A DNA stretch of 64,000 nt from Tubiluchus corallicola (GCA_030141605.1 JAQGDQ010000109.1:64001-128000); one strand, 5' to 3'. Counted from the first letter of the stretch, positions 41,600-54,249 are shown. The notes: a model not told the origin generated them from the sequence alone. A program made the numbers and translations.

Positions 41600-43430
41600 T
41601 AAATTTCCTTCTGCTGTTTAATACAAACGTTAAGTCAACAAAACTGAACAAATTCATATCCGCGAGCGTAGCGTCGTGATCGTGTTTATACCTAATGTCC
41701 AGATGTCCTGGTCATCACTTTCGAGGCCCTACCCCAGATGTCTATCCCCAGAGTGTCGCGTGCCAAGCATTTTGCATTTGCAAGTTAATATGACTTAATT
41801 CACAGGTGGATAGTGGATACTTAAATTGTCACATTTGGGTATTATCTCAGGCCGCTGCACTCCAACTTTTTAACAATACCATTGTCTGAGTTTTACCCCA
41901 GATGTCCTCATTTGCAATCGTGACTCCACTTACTACAACAGTTTTAGAGTTATTCAGTGTTACGCATTTCGGCTCCTACCTCGGGCCACTAAAAAGAATC
42001 CAAGCTTTTTAAAAGCCCAGAGGCACATTTACCGCCACATTAGTTAAACAGTTATGGAAAAATCGAACTCAAAACCTTAGGAAGAGTTCAATGAATACAA
42101 TCCAAAAACTGACCATTGTCCAATGTCCTTGCCCCTTCACCGTTCAACACATTACTTTCAAGAGCCCTACGACAGGTACCTACCCTGTAAGTTTCGTGCG
42201 TTTGCGAATTAACAAGACTTAAAAAGTAGAAAACTGGATGCCACAATGCAATGATGATCATTATAATGATAACTACGACGACGACGACGATGCGATGACG
42301 ATGAAAAAGCAGCGTATGGGTTCTTCTGGGTCAGGGTTGCTGATAAAAAAGTAGAACTGAACTGAGTGCTACACAGACATAAAAATCAAGATAAAATTGC
42401 AAAAAATATTCATTTAGTGACTCATTTAATTCATTTACTTATCCAAAAGTTAATCATACCGATGGTCAAACACTATGAATCATAAATATGTCTGTAGCCA
42501 CCTGGTTTACCCATTCAAATATCCTTCCATAAGCGCTCAAAAAACTTTGTAATAAAACCCTAAAAATTCTTTAAAATTACTAATGCTTTAACACCTGGTA
42601 TAAACAAATTCTATTGGCTTTACAAGAGATTTTCTTGAGTGTTTATGTAATAATGTAAATCATAGACTGCTTAGTAATATGCGCATTTCTTAAATGTCTT
42701 GTTTTTAACAATTGCATGTACTGCGGCTAAAAATCTTCCTAAACCTTTGAAGTTTTCTCTAGTATACATACATTTCTGAAGTACAAAAATACTTGGTGGA
42801 CTCAAAAAAAAGTCTGTTAATAGTCCTTTTCAGGAATTAACTTATTTTTTAACACTTAAGTACATTATCCCCTGACATAAGTTGCATCCCAATTTTCTTG
42901 CTTTTGCCATAAAAAATGAAAGTCGCAACATCTCTGCTGACGTAACATGATGTCATATCTATGGCTTCAGTTAACATAATACAAATTCGCCCTTTGTTTT
43001 GTAATTGTAGCGATTTCCCACGTTTCAGTGAAGTCGTAGAAAACAGGTTTTTGTTTGAAGCGAAGCTGAAAGCTCTGTTAGAGTAAGATAACGAGATGGA
43101 CTGTACTGTTGATCCAACCAAAATCACTAGGTATAACGGAAAATAATATAAATTCAATTTTTCTCAAACGCTAAGGAATTCTGTGCCTGATTAGGCAGTT
43201 AAATTGCTAGCTTTGCGTACACCAAACAAAATTACTAGATAGCGGTGGTTCAAACAGCCTAACCGTTACACAGCTTTTCATTTGTTTCTAAGACGTGTTA
43301 ACAGATTTGCGACAAATGTAAAAATTAATCTTTGTGGCGGGTAGCTGAACAGTCACACAATGGCTTACATGCCCAGTTTTGTTTGTTAGATTTTCCGTTT
43401 TGTTTGTTCTTGCATCCATTTTACTACCTG
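41600..43430. other. Gene-free stretch with a weak internal duplication
   Basis: Segments near 41,725-41,800 and 42,160-42,225 share AGGCCCTAC/GAGCCCTAC, CAAGTTAATATGACTTA/GAATTAACAAGACTTA and intervening words, suggesting an old repeat pair about 430 bp apart. A GAC/GAT run lies at 42,266-42,302. No gene is supported. Confidence 0.35.
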
Positions 43431-43433
43431 CGA

Positions 43434-43462
43434 CTACGTCACAATGACGTCGCGGTGACGCC
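43434..43462. promoter_or_regulatory. Cluster of CRE-like sites
   Basis: TACGTCA, TGACGTCG and GTGACGCC occur within 29 bp (ACGTCACAATGACGTCGCGG). The full TGACGTC core binds CREB/ATF factors in animals. No neighbouring gene could be identified. Confidence 0.3.
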
Positions 43463-43464
43463 AC

Positions 43465-45890
43465 ACTTCTGATTTTACATTGTAATTAAATTAATAAGTT
43501 TATTCATTAAACATGTTTAAAAATGCTATTTACAAAGTACTGTGAGAGTGATATTGTGGCGACTAATAAATGCATTTATAAAAACTGTAAAATGAAGCAA
43601 ATGTGAGCGTGTCTCGTTTTTAAAATTTAGTCATAATGACTTGACAACGCTGACTAGCTAATATTAAAATCCTACATTTTGTAAATTTTAATGGCTGCTT
43701 TTTTGCAATTAGCATAAATAGTACACAGTTATTATAATACAGAAAATTGCAGACCGACAGGACGCCTATTTCCGCTCCAATATTTCAAACCAATCGCGCA
43801 ATTTCGTGTTCAGAAAAAATGTGCCTGCAAAAGAGATGCATTGAGTACATCGCAGGTGATTTCAAGACATTTCACCCGCATTTTGCAGAAAAAATCGCAC
43901 TCTCGTGATTTTCGCGAAATAATTGATTTCTCGTGCATTATTGAAAACCTGCTTTCCTGTCTTTGACACGTTCAGGTAACGAGACTTCCACTGTGATCAC
44001 AGCAACCACTCTTTCCCACACAAATCAAGCGCTTCGATTCAAGTCAGCGCTGCTTTATTATTAAGAACTCTTCTCAAGCTTATACTATAACCACAGCAAA
44101 GCTATAATTTCTTGGAAGCATTAGGTCTATAGTAAAGACGTTGGCATAATGGACACTTCAAGGTTTACTTTGGCAGAGAATCTTGGTCAACTTCTGTCTT
44201 GGCAAATATAGAGTGTTTATCATTATCAAATAGGCGTAAAAGTGCTTTTACGCACCTACGTTCGGCAAGAATAAACTGATGACCGGTACTTAAGAAAGTG
44301 ATAAAACATAAAATAAAACAATTAAAGGAAAAGTAAACGTGTTTTATTTAACTTTGTAATTTCGCTTTACAACAAATGCTATCAATATCAGTGAAATATC
44401 AAAAACGAACATATTCGTTTTCGAAAACGAACAAAAAACTAAGTAACGTGTCTCAAAGTATTAGTAAACTTGTCAGTGCCCACGCACAAGGCTTTTTTAT
44501 ATATATTTGCACCATATATATTTCTATAAGACTTAATCTTGTTTATTTTGATGTGATTCAGAAAAAAATGTGCATATAGTTCATACTTCAGACTGAATAA
44601 GAGTGAAAATTTTATATGCAAGGGCATTTTAAACATTACATCTGAGATTAGACGTCAGTTGCGTAGTTTATTATATCGTATTAATTGTTATTTGTGTTAT
44701 TGTTGTGTACCATAATTTATTGTATTTTGTGTACTAATTTGTGATTTGTACTTGAACATTGTAAAGTTTGAAACATAATATTAAATCAAATCAAATCTCA
44801 AAACGTAACTATAAACAGAATCTATAATCTAGGCACCGCATAGTAATGAGTAGTAGAATGTGAATGAGTAAATCGTCAATAGGTGCGGATAGTGTCTGAG
44901 TAAACACCAACAGTGTGTAGCGGTTTCAGTGAACTATTTAACGTTTTTAGTGTTAACAGTAATCATCACAATAAACGTTTCAGTGTTAGCGTGTTTCCGT
45001 AAGCCATTTGAATAAAATGCTTGAAGTAAATGAGTTTGTGTACGATAACTTAGTCAACAGAATCAGTTTTCAACAAACTGCTCTTATGTGTGGTATTTTG
45101 AGCAAAATTTGAGTAAACCATCCGAGTGAACATTTTCAATATTGCCAGTATTAACACCATTCACCTAAACACAGGTTTTTTTAAATTGATACTTCTAACG
45201 CCGCCAAAAAAGTGCTTTCGTGTACCAACCATGTGTCGAAATCATTTGAAGCATAATAGTAGTTTATTAGACATGTAATTTATTGTACTGCAGATATTAC
45301 ATACATGTTGAACAGCAGCGACAACGTATAACCACATCGAAGCCTTATAGGAGAATACAGGATGATTTTTCATATACTAGCCTATTTTCAAGTCCGATGA
45401 AAAGTACACATTTTAACACAATTAGTGCTGTAAAAGCGTTTCTAATAATTAAATGATAGATTAAAAACTTAATTAACGTTGAGCGAGCCCAACTATTGAT
45501 GACATCACTAACTAACATAATTTTTCAACAGCAAAAATATTCCACAAACTAAGCAAGTTTTACCGCTGTGCTCATGGCCTGTGGAACTAGTTCGTCAGAA
45601 GCTAACACATCTGAACTGAGAGGTACAGCACCTGGCTAGTACCCGTCTAACTAGCGAATGGCGAAATGCATGCGAAGAACTAGTGGCTCGAACGTGAAGT
45701 TGTGTTTATGTGGTAATAATTCTTTCGCGTTCATTCTTTCGCGTAATTCATTCATTCCTTATTTTCCTTTCAATATTGTGAAGAGTAGATTGTTTTGACC
45801 TACAGTTGAAAAATGTTCAAGTTTAAGATAGGCTCCGGTTTTGCTTTAAAAACAAGTATGTAATAGGAGGCTTAGGAAGTGAGGAAGTGA
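43465..45890. other. Gene-free stretch; LINE-like tail near 44,800
   Basis: No supported exons. The segment 44,690-44,800 (TGTATTTTGTGTACTAATTT..., ending AAATCAAATCAAATC) looks like a LINE 3' UTR and tail. Confidence 0.35.
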
Positions 45891-45897
45891 GTAAGGA

Positions 45898-45946
45898 ATT
45901 TACTTACTTGCTTGCTTGCTTGCTTACTTGCTTGCTTGCTTGCTTG

Positions 45947-46044
<98 letters not shown>

Positions 46045-46045
46045 C
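45898..46045. repeat. (CTTG)n-(CTTA)n tetranucleotide array
   Basis: TTGC/TTAC units, then about 95 bp of uninterrupted CTTA. Confidence 0.93.
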
Positions 46046-46049
46046 TCAT

Positions 46050-46840
46050 AAAATATGTTTTCATGCGCGCCAACCATAATCATAATTTTATTTTTTATTT
46101 CAGGACTCGAACTGCTCTCTTTCACGGAACGGTTCAGAAATCTGCCGCCTGACATCTTAACTGCAATATTTAATGAGTCAGTTGCAAGACGATTTACTGT
46201 TATTAGTATCTTCCAACTACTCACAGTCAATTTCATTACAATCCATCCCTGTGTACAGATTATTACGGACAATTAAACTCCCACTTTCGGTAATCGAGTT
46301 GTTGGCATATAATCATGGTAATTTACGTATATTAAAACATGGATTTCCTAATGTCTTTCCGATTCCCCGCCAGGCGACGCACGCCGCGTTTATGTCTACA
46401 AGCGCTCATTAAATTGGCTTCATTGTCGTCTTGACTCTGTATGCTTAATTTATCGATTGCAATGTATATACGTGTCGTGCACCCCTTTTCTATTAATATT
46501 TGGCTATATTAGCTTTCTGCTATAGTAACGACCGACATTATAAAGGTGTTAACAAAGCAGATAGAACGAGTTTCAGCAGTACAGGTGTATAAATCTTGGC
46601 AGATGGAAACGTTGTATTTACTCAGACTGGAGTAGTATAAGATTCTGTGTTACATGGCTTAAGTATTTGTTCCACACTTTTACTGCGTTTTGAGTACCCT
46701 TTTAGAGACACAGGTTATTACAGAAACGCTTAAAGACTCAACAAGACAGCTCAATACACAATAAGAGCCGAAAAACTGGTTAACACAAAATTAGTTACAG
46801 CTAAGACACCGACTGTAAAAGGAAAAAACTCTTAACATAA
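46050..46840. other. Gene-free stretch
   Basis: Overlapping open frames of 70-80 codons at 46,055-46,412 follow a TTTATTTCAG acceptor-like site but match no family, and one is not obviously better than the other. No gene is called. Confidence 0.35.
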
Positions 46841-46844
46841 ACAA

Positions 46845-47612
46845 CTAAATTGCTCAATATGCAATTGAGTAGTTTAAGTACTTAGGACGAGTAGTTTATG
46901 TGGTTTGCGTGAGTGAATAGTTTAGCTGCCCAAAATGAGTAGTTAAATCACTCAACTTGATTGTTTAGCTACTCAGGAAAAATAAATTAAGTACTCTGTT
47001 AAGTAACTTGGGTGTTCAGATTAGATAGTTTAGTGCCTAAAGTGAGTAGCTAAAGGACTCAACCCGAGGGTTAATTTAGTTACTCAGAAAGAAGAGCTTA
47101 GTGCTCTTACTGCGCAGCTTAATTGCCCAGATTGGCTAGTTTAGCAGCTCAAAATTGAGTAGCGTATTGATTTCGGATACTCAAGACAAGGGATTGATTT
47201 CAGGTACTCATTTATTGATTGACATAAGCTATAAGCTACTCACTCTGAACACTAGAACTTCTTCGTTTAAAGTATTCACTATGAGTATTCAAATTGTTCA
47301 GCTTGTGCCAGCAAAACTACTCATGCTGAAATCAGCTTGATTGTCTTGAGTAGTTAAGCTGCTCAATTTGGAACATCTAAAAACTAGTATGTCTGGGCAT
47401 TTAAGATGTCCAACAACTACTCTATTTGAACAGCTAAACTACACAGTCTGAGTAGCTAAACTACTCAAGCTCAAAAGTTTAACTACTCCATCTAGGCGCA
47501 GCTTAACATAATTTGAGCAAACTAAACTATGCAATATACACCTAAAAAACTCATCTGAGTGCCTAAATTACGCTTTTTGAGGGTAATCGAGTTGAATGGT
47601 GCAACTACTCAT
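46845..47612. repeat. Degenerate palindromic minisatellite (GAGTAG...CTACTC units)
   Basis: For about 770 bp the words TTGAGTAG, AGTTTAG, TTAGCTACTC and ACTACTCA return every 20-35 bp in both orientations, for example GAGTAGTTTAAGTACT (46,867), GAGTAGTTAAATCACTCAA (46,939) and AGTAGCTAAACTACTCAA (47,450). The ancestral unit looks self-complementary, roughly TTGAGTAGTTTAGCTACTCAA. It runs directly into the (GA)n array. Confidence 0.65.
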
Positions 47613-47613
47613 T

Positions 47614-47789
<176 letters not shown>

Positions 47790-48550
47790 CTGAACAATCA
47801 GATTTCTGTCATTTCTGCCAACATAAACTGACCATTTACTGAGAAATCTTATAACCTAGATGAAAGAGACGCTGCAATATGTTCGCTTGTCGGGGATACA
47901 ACACAAGGTAAGTTCTTTCGAAACAAATAACAACTTACTCGAAAAACAAGAGCTAATTCCTATTTTAATTCATATTTGTTGTAACTAGTTGTACTTTACT
48001 TGATTGATATAAAATATTACGTTATAGATAGTGTTATATACAGCTGAATTATGGGTAACAAGTTTATATGTGTATAAACAATAGATCTACATTATTATGG
48101 CACTTACTTTTAAAGCGCATATCGTGTTGAACACACCCATGTTGGTGCGTTATGTATTATATTTATATTTTTTAACTAACCTTATTTATTTAACCGATAT
48201 TGTTATTTATTAACTAAGCTTTGTACATAATTTTGTTAATGTACCTGAGTACGAATACATAGCAATAATAGTAATAAGTATTGGTGCCTAGAAGACTGAC
48301 GCTTTAAACGGTTTAGACGCTTTTTGTAGCCCTTCAACCTTTCACCGTCACTTGACAAGTCCTAGCTTGTCATTATCTACTTAATAACCGAGTTTTGAAA
48401 AACAAGCTTAAATCCAGGCACACCATGAAACAAGTCGTTCATAATGCTAGTAGAAATTGAAGCTGTTACGTTACATTGGCTGATCTACTCTTACAATTAG
48501 GAATTCGAGACAGTCTAACATATTGGTTTATTTTAACTGCAGTTTGAGGC
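47790..48550. other. Gene-free stretch; LINE-like 3' UTR at 48,160-48,280
   Basis: TTTTAACTAACCTTATTTAT...GTACATAATTTTGTTAATGT... resembles LINE 3' ends. No coding remnants are seen. Confidence 0.3.
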
Positions 48551-48554
48551 CATC

Positions 48555-49010
48555 CACATACAACAGTATCAAGTTTTCGGCCGATTTCGAGGACCTACCT
48601 ACCTTGCATAATAATCACGTTATCATATGCTCCACCACCTATCTACATCTTATATCGGAAGCACACAGATGTAGATTTTTGTACATTCTATTCTTCCTCC
48701 TCCCAAGGACAGGCAACAACATCACTTGTGTTAATTAACGGCAAACCATCAGTGCATTCTACTGGCATCGAAGTTAAAGGCGGTGGCAGCCCCAATTCAC
48801 TGAATTCATTCTCATCGACTCATTCTGAAGATTCCTCTTCCTCGTGGAAGATTACAACCAGCCAATCCTTCTTCTGAATCACTGCTAAGCATTTTGGACG
48901 AATTGGTGGTTCGTTAAGTCAGATAACGATATCATGACTAAGTCATCTACCTGCCTTGCGTTATAATGGTGTGATCACGTACCTACCCTAAACTTGGTAT
49001 CGTTATATAT
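48555..49010 (+). repeat. Dispersed repeat, copy 2 (partner 23,975-24,235)
   Basis: Contains TTTCGAGGACCTACCTACC and, after about 340 bp, CGATATCATGACTAAGTCAT with CTACCCTAAACTTGGTATCG. The same blocks and order occur at 24 kb, but this copy has about 235 bp of extra DNA between them. Confidence 0.6.
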
Positions 49011-49136
49011 CGGCCCCTTTATTTCGGTTCATAAAATGACAGTCCAAAAATTGAGTATGACCATGCATATTGGAAGTTGTGTAACAATGCAGTGATGCAC
49101 GAGCTAGAGTGCTGATAGAAGTAGACTGGTTATTAG

Positions 49137-49398
49137 CAGTGCCCGATTCAGATTTGAAGCTATAGCAAAGCCCTGCCCCCCTTTTTTTAAAATTCACCAG
49201 CTGGTCCCAGAAAACTTAAAAAAATATAAGCATTAATAGCAATGTGAACAATACAAATTATTTTATGACTAAAATATTAGTTAATTATTACTTAATTATA
49301 AAGGTGAGTATAAAACACTAATCTGGAATCTTCTTGAGGCCCCAGATTGTGAGACCCGAAGCTGTAGCTTATTCAGCTTACACCTAAATCCGACACTG
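49137..49398. mobile_element. hAT-like MITE, about 260 bp
   Basis: The left end is CAGTGCCCGATTCAG and the right end, inverted, is CAGTGTCGGATTTAG. CAGTG...GGATT ends are typical of one hAT group. Flanks GTTATTAG and GCATTAGA share ATTAG and could be a decayed 8-bp target duplication. Inner segments recur at 54,537-54,690 and 56,615-56,731. Confidence 0.6.
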
Positions 49399-49655
49399 GC
49401 ATTAGAAAGTACGTTTAAAAGTGACTGCAGCAAAAATGTCTTTGTATACATGTTTCTGCACTGCTGTTCTTATATTATGCAAAAACCTTTCTTAGCAAAT
49501 GCCATACTAAAATTGGTAACAAAAATAATCGTAAAAATTTTAACCAAAAAATTCTTGTGGGATCGTAAAGCTATTCTCTATAATATATACGGACATTTCT
49601 CTACAGTAAGCCAACAGCTTAGACACTCAGTTTAAGGGAAGTACGTTGGTATAGC

Positions 49656-50253
49656 CACTGTTGGATTAAGGCTCTGCTGGCCCTAAGGCACATTTTGATA
49701 AATGGTCTAAAAGTACAGATATTTTTGGCTCATCGACAAAAGGAAAAGAGTTAAACTTAGCAACTTAGCACTTACCCTCCTTAGGTTGGTGCTGTCATCT
49801 ATTACAAGAGCCACCCCTTGGGATTTGGGCTTTTGTTGCTGTTTACCACCATCAGAAAAACCATCACCTCACACACACTTCGATTTCTTGAAGTTTTTCG
49901 ATGGACAATATTTTGCTATATGTCCCATCTCCTGGCAGGACCAACACTAGAATTTCTTTAATCTATTGCTAGACTTCTTCATCAACCATATTAAGAACAA
50001 ATTTCCGACAAACGTTCCTGCCTGAATAGCGTCGTATTCATTCATTGCCGCATAGGGCACAATAAAAAATACAAAAATAAAAATAAAAAATTCAAAATAC
50101 AGTAAAAAAAACATTTATTTACATAAAAATAAAGGAAAGCATTGTTGTCATCACCTGAGAACTTATTAATTTTTTACTTTATTTTTTGTGGCTTGGATTT
50201 TTGGCTGACCCTTAGGCATGTGCCTTGTTTGTCTAATGGTTAATCCGATACTG
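49656..50253. mobile_element. hAT-like non-autonomous element, 598 bp
   Basis: The left terminus is CACTGTTGGATTAAG and the right terminus, inverted, is CAGTATCGGATTAAC. The flanking octamers GGTATAGC (49,648-49,655) and GGTTTAGC (50,254-50,261) agree at 7 of 8 positions. An 8-bp target-site duplication is the hallmark of hAT elements. No transposase is encoded. A retroviral-type zinc knuckle remnant lies inside on the minus strand. Confidence 0.65.
49785..49980 (-). pseudogene. Gag-like CCHC zinc-knuckle remnant inside the hAT element
   Basis: On the minus strand, 49,946-49,905 encodes CWSCQEMGHIAKYC, an exact C-x2-C-x4-H-x4-C knuckle, followed by PSKNFKKSKCV, a stop, and a KQQQKPKSQGVALVIDD stretch. 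A stop codon lies just before the knuckle. In retroelements this motif sits at the Gag C-terminus before protease, and the basic linker is consistent with that. It is a dead fragment of an LTR retroelement (Copia- or Gypsy-like). Confidence 0.6.
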
Positions 50254-50259
50254 GGTTTA

Positions 50260-50900
50260 GCGATGAAGCAGGACTAAAACTTCATAAATATAATTGCAAA
50301 AACCTAATGAATTGTTTCATAATTGCTCCCACGTTAACAGTGAAACCAGATAACATCACGTACGTCATGGCAGACTAATTCCCAAGGAACAGTATTTTAA
50401 TGTAGACAAACAATTCATGTATCAGACAATTAATGTGAATAAATGCAAAGTTCGATCAGTATTTGTTTACTAAATTAGCAGGGTTACTGTTCCTGCCGGA
50501 ATGTTACTTCAACCACTGTCATCTTGCGGATGAAATTATAAACTTTTAGCGCATTGTTTTGCAAATTTGCACTTAAATTTTGTTTTTTTTTCTTAAACTT
50601 CTGTCGTTGCTGTATTTTTTCCCGTTCGCATCACTTCTAGTAGCTCCTGTCGAAGCTCAAGGTCATTAGAGTGTCGTAACGACTTAATAACGATTTGGCG
50701 GGAAAAAGATTAAATCATAACACCTAGCTGATTTAATTTCCATTAGATGACGGAATAAACACGGTGAGATTTTCTCATATTTACCTGAGCATAAATGTTT
50801 ATCTGAAACGCATGGAAATTCACTGTAGTTTTTTTCATCTCTTTGTACTGAAAGGCTTAAAGCTCAGTGATAGACTTGCAATACACCTTACATGTTTCGC
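50260..50900. other. Gene-free stretch
   Basis: No supported exon, RNA gene or element. Confidence 0.4.
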
Positions 50901-50904
50901 GAGT

Positions 50905-51600
50905 AACATGACAAGGCAAAACGGGGTAACAAAAAGCCAGATAAGACAAGGTAAAACAAAGCAAAAGTAAGCAAGGAAAAGCAAGGCAAGGCAATGCAAG
51001 CAAGCAAGGCACAGTACGACATGACAAGACAAGAAGGCAAGACAAGACAATCAAAGTAAAGTAAGGCAAGATAAAACAAAACAGGACAAGATAAGAAAAG
51101 ACAAGACAAAGCAGTACAAAGCAAGGCAAGGCAAGACAAGAAAAGACAAAACATAACAAGGAGAGTCAAGACAAGCCAAGCCAAGCCAAACCAAATCAAG
51201 ACAAGACAAAACAAGAGAAGGCAAGCCAAGTCGAAACAATACAAGACAAGACAAGAGCGGAGCGGAGAGGAAGAGAGGAGAGAAGAGAAGAGAAGAGAAG
51301 AGAGAAGAGAAGAGAAGAGAAGAGAAGAGAAGAGAAGAGAAGAGAAGAGAAGAGAAGAGAAGAGAAGAGAAGAGAAGAGAAGAGAAGAGAAGAGAAGAGA
51401 AGAGAAGAGAAGAGAAGAGAAGAGAAGAGAAGAGAAGAGAAGAGAAGAGAAGAGAAGAGAAGAGAAGAGAAGAGAAGAGAAGAGAAGACAAGACAAGGCA
51501 ACACAACACAAGGCACTGCTCGACAAACAATCAAGGCAAGGCAAAACAACACAGGTCAAGACAAGGCGTGATAAGGCCTTACAAAACAAGACAAAACATA
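50905..51600. repeat. Pentanucleotide satellite: (RCAAG)n flanks around a (GAAGA)n core
   Basis: AAGGC, AAGAC and AAGCA units keep a 5-bp beat for about 340 bp. They then become a near-perfect GAAGA array (51,270-51,487) and return to AAGAC/AAGGC up to 51,600. The Leu/Ser/Phe/Cys-rich minus-strand frames are artefacts of the repeat. Confidence 0.92.
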
Positions 51601-53500
51601 AAAAGTATACTAATTTGTTCAGCGAATGACAGCCAAATTTTTTGAAAGCATTTACTGAAACAGAAACCTCAAAAAATCGCAATATTTTGGCTGATATTTC
51701 TGACAACTTTATGACGTGAAATGGCCAGTTTCGTTGTTAGATGTAAGTAAATACAGGTTCGTTACCCAATTACATTTCTGACATTTCTGACCGTGTAACC
51801 GTGTCGACCAGCGTCATTTACATTCATATATTCACAGACATTTCACCTTGTATTTTCAAAGACGATCACAAGAGCTAGAATAACATACTTAAAACTGTCT
51901 TAAAACATCGACGAGAGCTATTTAACAAACTTGGCTTGAATGTTGGGTGACCTTCAGCTCTTAAGGTTGCTTGTGTTTTTACAACCATTATCAGGACTCA
52001 ATGTCCTGTTTATTGAGTTCAGACGATCGTTTTAGCAAAAAAAAAATGCAATTCATAATGCTAAATTTCAAACCTAAAATGTTGTTTGCTTTTATTTCTC
52101 TTTTGATAATAATCCGTACATTTATCACACTGAAATTATCAAGGCATAAAAAATCGTTACAGCGTCAAAAGAATGAAATCGAAGTTACCAGTATACGAGT
52201 AGAAATATCCTTCAAAGAGATTCTGTAAAAAAAACGTTAAATTTATTGTCTTCCACTTGAGATTCAGGCAAAAGATGATAACCACAGCAAACAGTTAGTC
52301 TAATGCAAGCAAAGTTTAGAAGCAAGAAACGAAACCACTGTAATAAGTGTTCGAAGAATAAAAACACAAAAATTATATTATCGTCATCAAAGTCTGATTC
52401 CGTCTGTTAAAAACAGTGAGGCATTTCTATATATTAGAGCATTACTCCTACTCTTATCTGCAGCTAACAGCGTAAGATTATTTCTCATAAAACTAGATTT
52501 GGTTGAAGTTGTTTACTGTTTAGCATCTTTATTCAACTTAGCTATACAAGTTATTTTTCGGTTTGTCAGGTCGTTTTTGCACGGTTTTAGGACCTCTTCT
52601 GTGGCAATACTTACTGACGTTTCACTTGATATTGTTGATAACCTGAGAAGGTGTCCTAGGTTAGCCATCTTAATCTTGGGAACTTGTCTATTGAGGGTGC
52701 CCTATCGAACCAAAAGTGTACACTAGAAGCACGCACTATAATAAGCTAATGTTATGGGCTTCCTAGTTTAAAGTGGAGGTCATAACATTACCTGTAGGTT
52801 GGTTGGCCTGGTGCCTAGCACTGTACAATGCACATTCACCTGTTCAGCTCAATATTTACACGTTTTCCTATGCTGATTAACATAAGACATAAGAACTTTT
52901 ATTTTACACATAACAACATATATAGAGTGTAGCCAGTTGACAAACAAATATTTAAATAGTGTGGGAAAGGGAACGACAAAAATATCTTTTGCAATATCCT
53001 TCTGTTTTGGATGACCAGTTTTGGATGACACGATGGATAACCAGTACCTCAAGAAAGCAGATCCTATGAAGCACCCCCCCCACACACACACCCCATTTCT
53101 TAACACCAAACCATCATGCCGCAGTCTTTATATGTATATATATATATATGTATTTTAAATCAAATTGGTTGTAGGTTCTAAACTGGGATGCTGCAAATTA
53201 TCGGATGAAAACGCAAGTTACAATGCAAACGTAATTAAATGTCAAATAAAAAACAAATAAACAAATAAAATGTTCTCCTTTTTGAATTGTAAGTCGCCAT
53301 GTCACTACGGCAGTGCACTGGAATAGGCTCCATTTAGTATTTGCTTTAAATCAGAAACAAAATGTGACATTGCACGTGAATGACTGAGGGCAGCTTGAGG
53401 CCAGCCCATTGTTCGAAAGGGAGACAAGTAAATAAAACAAAATTAGTTGCGAAAGTACTGTGACACACCAGTAGCTGAGTACTAAAGTGCCTCTAAAACA
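51600..53500. other. Gene-free stretch
   Basis: Short AC, AT and homopolymer runs only (for example CCCCCC-CACACACA at 53,075 and TATATATA at 53,140). The 75-codon frame at 52,499-52,726 has no family signature. Confidence 0.4.
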
Positions 53501-53519
53501 TTTTGCGCAACTGACCACA

Positions 53520-53590
53520 ATGATTAGATTCCTGTTATACAGGCTTAAAAGTATCAGTTCAGTTAAGCATGTCATGGATCATGCACGCAG
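53520..53590 (+). repeat. Dispersed 65-bp block, copy 1
   Basis: GATTAGATTCCTGTTATACAGG...TCATGGATCATGCACG matches 54,949-55,014 with one base change, and matches 57,015-57,095 in inverted orientation with more changes. It probably belongs to the coding part of the LINE at 54.9 kb. Confidence 0.7.
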
Positions 53591-53983
53591 GCTGATCATA
53601 TTAAGAGCTCTTCTGCCATCCTGGCACACGTCTGCTTCTTTGTGGCAATGGATGCCGGACCTGAACGCTACTTTTTTGCGCATTTAGCGGTTTCCATAAT
53701 CATTTTCAACCAAATTTCCCAATAGCAGCTATAATCCTTATTAAAACTGCTGCAGACGACAGAAAAACTATAAAACTTAATGACGGCAAAGCCGCCATAA
53801 TCTGGCCGCGTGGATCTTCGCAATACTGAAACTGGGGAAAGTGATTGAAAGCATATTAACTAAGCAAATTACTAAAATTAAAATTGGAATGTACGAAAAT
53901 TTCGCAAACATTTAATCCTCCACAAAGAAGCTGTTTACTATGACAATGTTTTAAACTTGAAATATGACATCTTACCATTCTGC

Positions 53984-54060
53984 AGTGCCGGATTAAGGCA
54001 TGGGCTTTATGGGCTGCAGCCCAGGGCCTCCGTCAGCTGAGGGGCCTCCAGATATTAAGT
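53984..54060 (+). mobile_element. hAT-like element end
   Basis: CAGTGCCGGATTAAGGCATG then GGCTGCAGCCCAGGGCCTCC matches the terminal style of the elements at 49.1-50.3 kb. The opposite end was not located. Confidence 0.4.
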
Positions 54061-54249
54061 AAAATTAATTTACCGTGAAAAGTTACTACAGAGTGTGAGT
54101 AGAAGTATGCTGAATTATCTCTTTAAAAGGGCTCAATTAATTATTAAATTGGAAATGTTTTCTTGTCCATTATTCCAACTCACTGATACAGCCATACTGG
54201 CAATCCTAATTACAATGACAGGTGAATAAAAGTTAATTAGTACTAGTGA

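Noticed and set aside
42849-43157. 102-codon minus-strand frame with a hydrophobic, signal-peptide-like start
   Set aside because: Its first codon is TTG, not ATG. The first true ATG lies well inside, past the hydrophobic part. There is no splice context or homologous family, so it is not called as a gene despite CRE-like sites upstream.
46055-46412. Overlapping 73- and 79-codon frames after a TTTATTTCAG site
   Set aside because: An acceptor-like site alone is weak evidence. Neither frame has a donor, a family motif or a partner exon.
50888-51706. 272-codon minus-strand frame (LLFSSLLFSS repeats)
   Set aside because: It is produced by the pentanucleotide satellite. The 5-bp unit leaves frames open by chance.
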